From Nocardia cyriacigeorgica GUH-2 (lineage in GTDB: Bacteria; Actinomycetota; Actinomycetes; Mycobacteriales; Mycobacteriaceae), in the NCBI RefSeq assembly GCF_000284035.1, contig NC_016887.1:3844001-3908000 (forward strand): a DNA stretch of 64,000 nucleotides, in the 5' to 3' direction. How positions within the stretch are numbered: position 1 is the first letter of the stretch; every line of letters starts with the position of its first letter. The translations under genes were made by a program, and so were the position numbers. Positions 61,275 through 64,000 of the stretch are shown here, in pieces. Under the pieces are notes generated by a model. The model searched no databases and was not told the DNA's origin. It saw only the letters and a program-made list of their open reading frames with translations.

Positions 61275-62516
61275 ATGGTTCTCGATCTCGGTGTGCAGCC
61301 GGCCGGTCGGCACGAGGTATATCCGGACGAGAACGGCAGATTCGGCGCATTCGGCGGACGTTACGTTCCCGAAGGCCTGGTGCCCGCACTGCTCGACCTC
61401 GAACACGCCTATCACCAGGCCCGCACCGATCCGGCCTTCACCAACCGGCTCGACACCCTGCTGCGCGAGCGGGTGGGTCGCCCCACCCGGCTGCATCAGG
61501 TGCCCCGCTTCGCCGCGTCGCTCGGCGTGCCCGGCGTGCGGGTGTATCTCAAGCGCGAGGATATGGCGCACACCGGCTCACACAAGATCAACAACGCGCT
61601 CGGCCAGGCGCTGCTGGCGGTGCGGATGGGCAAGACCAGGATCGTGGCCGAGACGGGCGCGGGTCAGCACGGCGGCGCGGTCGCGGCCGTGTGCGCGATG
61701 CTCGGGCTGGACTGCGTGATCTACATGGGCACCGAGGACGTGCGCCGCCAGCCCGGCCCGGTCGCGCGGATGCGGCTGCTCGGTGCCGAGGTGCGGCCGG
61801 TCGAGACCGGGACGGGCCGGGTGAAGGAAGCGATCACCGCGTCGGTCCGGGACTGGGTGGGGAATCTGGGCGAGACCCACCTGCTGCTCGGGACAACTGT
61901 CGGGCCCGCGCCGTATCCGCGGATCGTTCGCGATTTCCAGACCGTGATCGGCACCGAGGCCCGCGCCGATATCCTGCGCGCCGAAGGCCGGCTGCCCGAT
62001 CTCGTGCTCGCCTGCGTCGGCGGCGGAAGCAATGCCCTCGGGCTGTTTCATCCGTTCACCGCCGACCGCGAGGTGGAACTGGTCGCGGTCGAGGCCGCGG
62101 GCCGGGGCCGGGCCGACGGCGAGCACGCCGCCACACTGACCGCGGGCAGCCCGGGCGAAGTGGACGGCGCCTTCAGCTATCTGTTGCAGGACGCCGACGG
62201 CCAGATCCTGCGCACCCACAGCATCGCCGCCGGCCTCGACTATCCGGGCGTCGGGCCGGAGCTCAGCTACCTGCGCGACAGCGGCCGGGTGCGCGCACGG
62301 ACCGCGACCGATGCCGCCGCCGTGCGCGGACGGCGAGCGCTCGGCCGCACCGAGGGCGTGCTCGCCGGCCTCGAATCCGCCCATGCGGTCGGGCATCTGC
62401 TGGAGCGGGCCGAGCGCGGTGAACTGGCCCGCGACTCACTCGTGGTGGTGTGCCTGTCCGGCTCCGGTGACAAAGACCTGGCGATCGCCGCCGACCGGCT
62501 CGACCCGAGCGCCTGA
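61275..62516 (+). CDS. trpB: Tryptophan synthase beta chain-like protein, orphan copy
   Basis: A 413-residue PLP enzyme of the TrpB1 fold. GRFGAFGGRYVPE, KREDMAHTGSHKINNALGQ with the PLP Lys104, and VAETGAGQHGG with catalytic Glu126 are intact, as are CVGGGSNALGLF (phosphate loop) and SGSGDKDL near the end. In several places it departs from housekeeping TrpB: HTGSHK for HTGAHK, GGAVA after the QHG, and EDVRRQPGPVARMRLLG where TrpB has ERQxxNVxRMxLLG. No trpA or trpC is adjacent. It may be a second TrpB acting on free indole or in a secondary pathway. ATG at 61275 follows GGAGGCGAAGG. Confidence 0.88.
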   Translation: MVLDLGVQPAGRHEVYPDENGRFGAFGGRYVPEGLVPALLDLEHAYHQARTDPAFTNRLDTLLRERVGRPTRLHQVPRFAASLGVPGVRVYLKREDMAHTGSHKINNALGQALLAVRMGKTRIVAETGAGQHGGAVAAVCAMLGLDCVIYMGTEDVRRQPGPVARMRLLGAEVRPVETGTGRVKEAITASVRDWVGNLGETHLLLGTTVGPAPYPRIVRDFQTVIGTEARADILRAEGRLPDLVLACVGGGSNALGLFHPFTADREVELVAVEAAGRGRADGEHAATLTAGSPGEVDGAFSYLLQDADGQILRTHSIAAGLDYPGVGPELSYLRDSGRVRARTATDAAAVRGRRALGRTEGVLAGLESAHAVGHLLERAERGELARDSLVVVCLSGSGDKDLAIAADRLDPSA

Positions 62517-62524
62517 GAACCGGC

Positions 62525-63352
62525 TCAGCCCAGGCCGTCGAGCGCGGCGGCCATCGCGGCACGCGGCGCCGGATGTCCGGTGAACTGCTCGACCTGCCCA
62601 TAGGCCTGATTGATCAGCATGTCGAGTCCGCTGACGACGGTGTGCCCGGCCGCGGCTACCGCCTCGGCGAGCGGGGTCGGCCACGGGTTGTAGATCGCAT
62701 CCAGCACCACCGGTGCGGTGGACACCGCCTCGGCCACCGCGGCGGCGGCCGCGGGCGGCACGGTGCTCACCGCGGCACCCGAGCGGGCGGCAGCGGCGCC
62801 GACCTCGGCCGGGTCGAAGCCGATGACGGTGGCGGTGAGTCCGAGCCGCTGCGCGAGATCGACCGCGCTCGCGGCCCGACCGGCGTCGCGGGCCACGATC
62901 GTCACCGTCGCGGCTCCCAGTTCGGCCAGCGCGAGCAGCGCCGGCCGGGCGGTACCGCCGGCACCGAGGACCACGGCTTCCGACAAGGCCTCGACCCCAC
63001 CGCCGCGCAGGGCGCCGAGCACCCCGTCGACGTCGGTGCAGTCCGCGCGCCAGCCGTTGTCGATGCGCACCAGGGTGTTGGCCGAGCCGACCAGCTCCGC
63101 GCGCTCGGTGCGTTCGGTGGCGTAGGCCAGCGCGGCTTCCTTGCCCGGCATCGTCACCGACAGGCCAACCCATTCCGGGCCGAGTCCGTCGACCAGGCCG
63201 GGCAGCTGGTCGGCGGTGCATTCGATGCGCTCATAGGTCCACGGCAACCCGAGCGCACGGTAGGCGGCCAGATGCAGCTGCGGCGAACGCGAATGCGCGA
63301 TCGGACTACCCAGCACCGCCGCCTTGCGTACCTCGGAGAACTCAGCGGCCAC
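62525..63352 (-). CDS. aroE: Shikimate dehydrogenase
   Basis: Reduces 3-dehydroshikimate to shikimate with NADPH. The 275-residue protein has the shikimate-binding AAVLGSPIAHSRSPQLH, SVTMPGKEAAL with the catalytic Lys, GSANTLVRIDNGWRADCTDVDG, the NADPH loop VVLGAGGTARPALLAL, and GLDMLINQAYGQVEQFTG. The GTG at 63352 lies inside the mltG 3' end (11-base overlap). The mltG-aroE order matches M. tuberculosis. Confidence 0.96.
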   Translation of the reverse strand: MAAEFSEVRKAAVLGSPIAHSRSPQLHLAAYRALGLPWTYERIECTADQLPGLVDGLGPEWVGLSVTMPGKEAALAYATERTERAELVGSANTLVRIDNGWRADCTDVDGVLGALRGGGVEALSEAVVLGAGGTARPALLALAELGAATVTIVARDAGRAASAVDLAQRLGLTATVIGFDPAEVGAAAARSGAAVSTVPPAAAAAVAEAVSTAPVVLDAIYNPWPTPLAEAVAAAGHTVVSGLDMLINQAYGQVEQFTGHPAPRAAMAAALDGLG

Positions 63353-64000
63353 TGTCGAGGATCCCGCTTTCCATGGCGCGGTCGATATTGCGCAGATGCT
63401 CGCTGTAGCTCTGAGTGAACAGCGTGGTGCCCTGCTGATCGATGGTGACGAAGTACAGCCACGGTCCCGGTTCGGGTTGCTCCACCGCGCGCAGCGCCGC
63501 CGCCGACGGCGCCGCGATGGGCGTGGCGGGCAGTCCGGCCATGGCGTAGGTGTTCCACGGGGTCACCCGGGCCCGGTCGGCGTCGGTGGTGGCGACCTCG
63601 GTGGTGTCGAGGGCGTAGTTCACCGTCGAGTCGAATTGCAGCGGCTGGTCCACCTTCAACCGGTTCACGATCACCCGCGCGACCTTGCCCATGTCCTGCG
63701 GCAGGGCTTCGCGTTCGACCAGCGAGGCGGCGATGAGCGTCTCGTACGGCGTCAGCCCGGTCTCGGCGCCCGATTGCAGCAGGCCGGTGGATTCGTAGAG
63801 CGCGGCGCTGGCGCTGACCAGTTCTTTCAGGATCTGCTCGGGCGAACCGCTCGGGTCGAAATCCCAACTGCCCGCGGCGATCAGGCCCTCCAGCTGACGC
63901 GCGCGATCGGGCACCTGGCGCACCGATTCCATCGCCCATTCCGGCACCCCGAGCGCCGCCAGGTCCATGCTCGCGCCCGCGGCTTCCAGCTCCTGATAGG
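63342..64000 (-). CDS. mltG: Endolytic murein transglycosylase MltG, C-terminal part
   Basis: Cleaves nascent glycan strands at the outer face of the membrane and so sets their length. The visible 219 residues are the C-terminal YceG domain. The segment PYETLIAASLVEREALPQDM holds the catalytic Glu (LVERE), followed by VARVIVNRLKVDQPLQFDSTVNYAL and WNTYAMAGLPATPIAAPS, the usual core. The reading frame stays open to the window edge, so the N-terminal part with its membrane anchor lies outside. It is translationally coupled with aroE. Confidence 0.93.
   Translation of the reverse strand, partial: YQELEAAGASMDLAALGVPEWAMESVRQVPDRARQLEGLIAAGSWDFDPSGSPEQILKELVSASAALYESTGLLQSGAETGLTPYETLIAASLVEREALPQDMGKVARVIVNRLKVDQPLQFDSTVNYALDTTEVATTDADRARVTPWNTYAMAGLPATPIAAPSAAALRAVEQPEPGPWLYFVTIDQQGTTLFTQSYSEHLRNIDRAMESGILDSGR

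Overview
The window is dense, GC-rich DNA from an actinomycete of the order Mycobacteriales, most likely Nocardia or a close relative. The evidence is the gene content and order: gap, whiA-yvcK-rapZ-uvrC, ribE-ribBA-ribH, rpe, rsmB-fmt-def, priA-metK-coaBC-rpoZ-gmk-mihF and pyrF-carB-carA-pyrC-pyrB-pyrR follow the same sequence as two blocks of the Mycobacterium tuberculosis chromosome. Actinobacterial marks such as mIHF, WhiA and a helicase-degenerate PriA are present. No rRNA, tRNA, CRISPR array, insertion sequence or phage gene is visible. The genus is an inference; the order-level placement is firm.

Layout. 0-6.3 kb: glycolysis (gap), then the whiA/yvcK/rapZ/uvrC cluster. 6.4-9.4 kb: an NmrA-like reductase and a lipoprotein gamma-glutamyltransferase. 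9.4-14.4 kb: riboflavin genes and rpe, separated by an 840-base intergenic stretch and a small unrecognised gene. 14.5-16.2 kb: an anti-sigma/SigF-like pair and an MmcQ protein inserted between rpe and rsmB. 16.5-20.3 kb: rsmB-fmt-def, with a very long RGG-rich extension on RsmB. 20.4-23.8 kb: a secreted lipase, a PadR regulator and a TetR/reductase pair with duplicated operators. 23.9-30.5 kb: priA, metK, coaBC, rpoZ, gmk, mihF. 31.4-40.1 kb: the seven-gene pyrimidine operon, every junction overlapping, with a PyrR-binding hairpin just upstream of the pyrR ribosome-binding site.

40.3-51.4 kb is accessory: a SAM methyltransferase, the CycA-type permease, an AlkB-like dioxygenase, an RSH-type HD hydrolase, a TetR/quinone-reductase pair, a DUF4334-type protein beside a tandem repeat, a bacterial serpin with a proline-rich tail, and a SoxR/MFS pair. 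51.1-53.6 kb is pepQ-efp-nusB-yciI. An MMPL exporter/TetR unit and a prepilin peptidase follow, then aroC-aroK-aroB, a B-4DMT-type membrane protein, an orphan TrpB, aroE and the C-terminal part of mltG, which is cut by the window end.

Three themes run through the window. First, many start codons have no Shine-Dalgarno sequence but a TANNNT hexamer 6-8 bases upstream, pointing to leaderless mRNAs (uvrC, ggt, rsbW, a tetR, alkB, the HD gene, the serpin, the MFS gene, pepQ, perhaps rpe). Second, several proteins carry long low-complexity extensions or inserts (RsmB, PriA, AroK, PadR, serpin). Third, transcription-factor sites can be read directly next to their regulators (two TetR pairs, SoxR, PyrR, and a possible LexA box at alkB). 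The items most deserving a second look are the serpin, the RGG-RsmB, the orphan TrpB with its Trp-rich leader, and the leaderless-promoter pattern.
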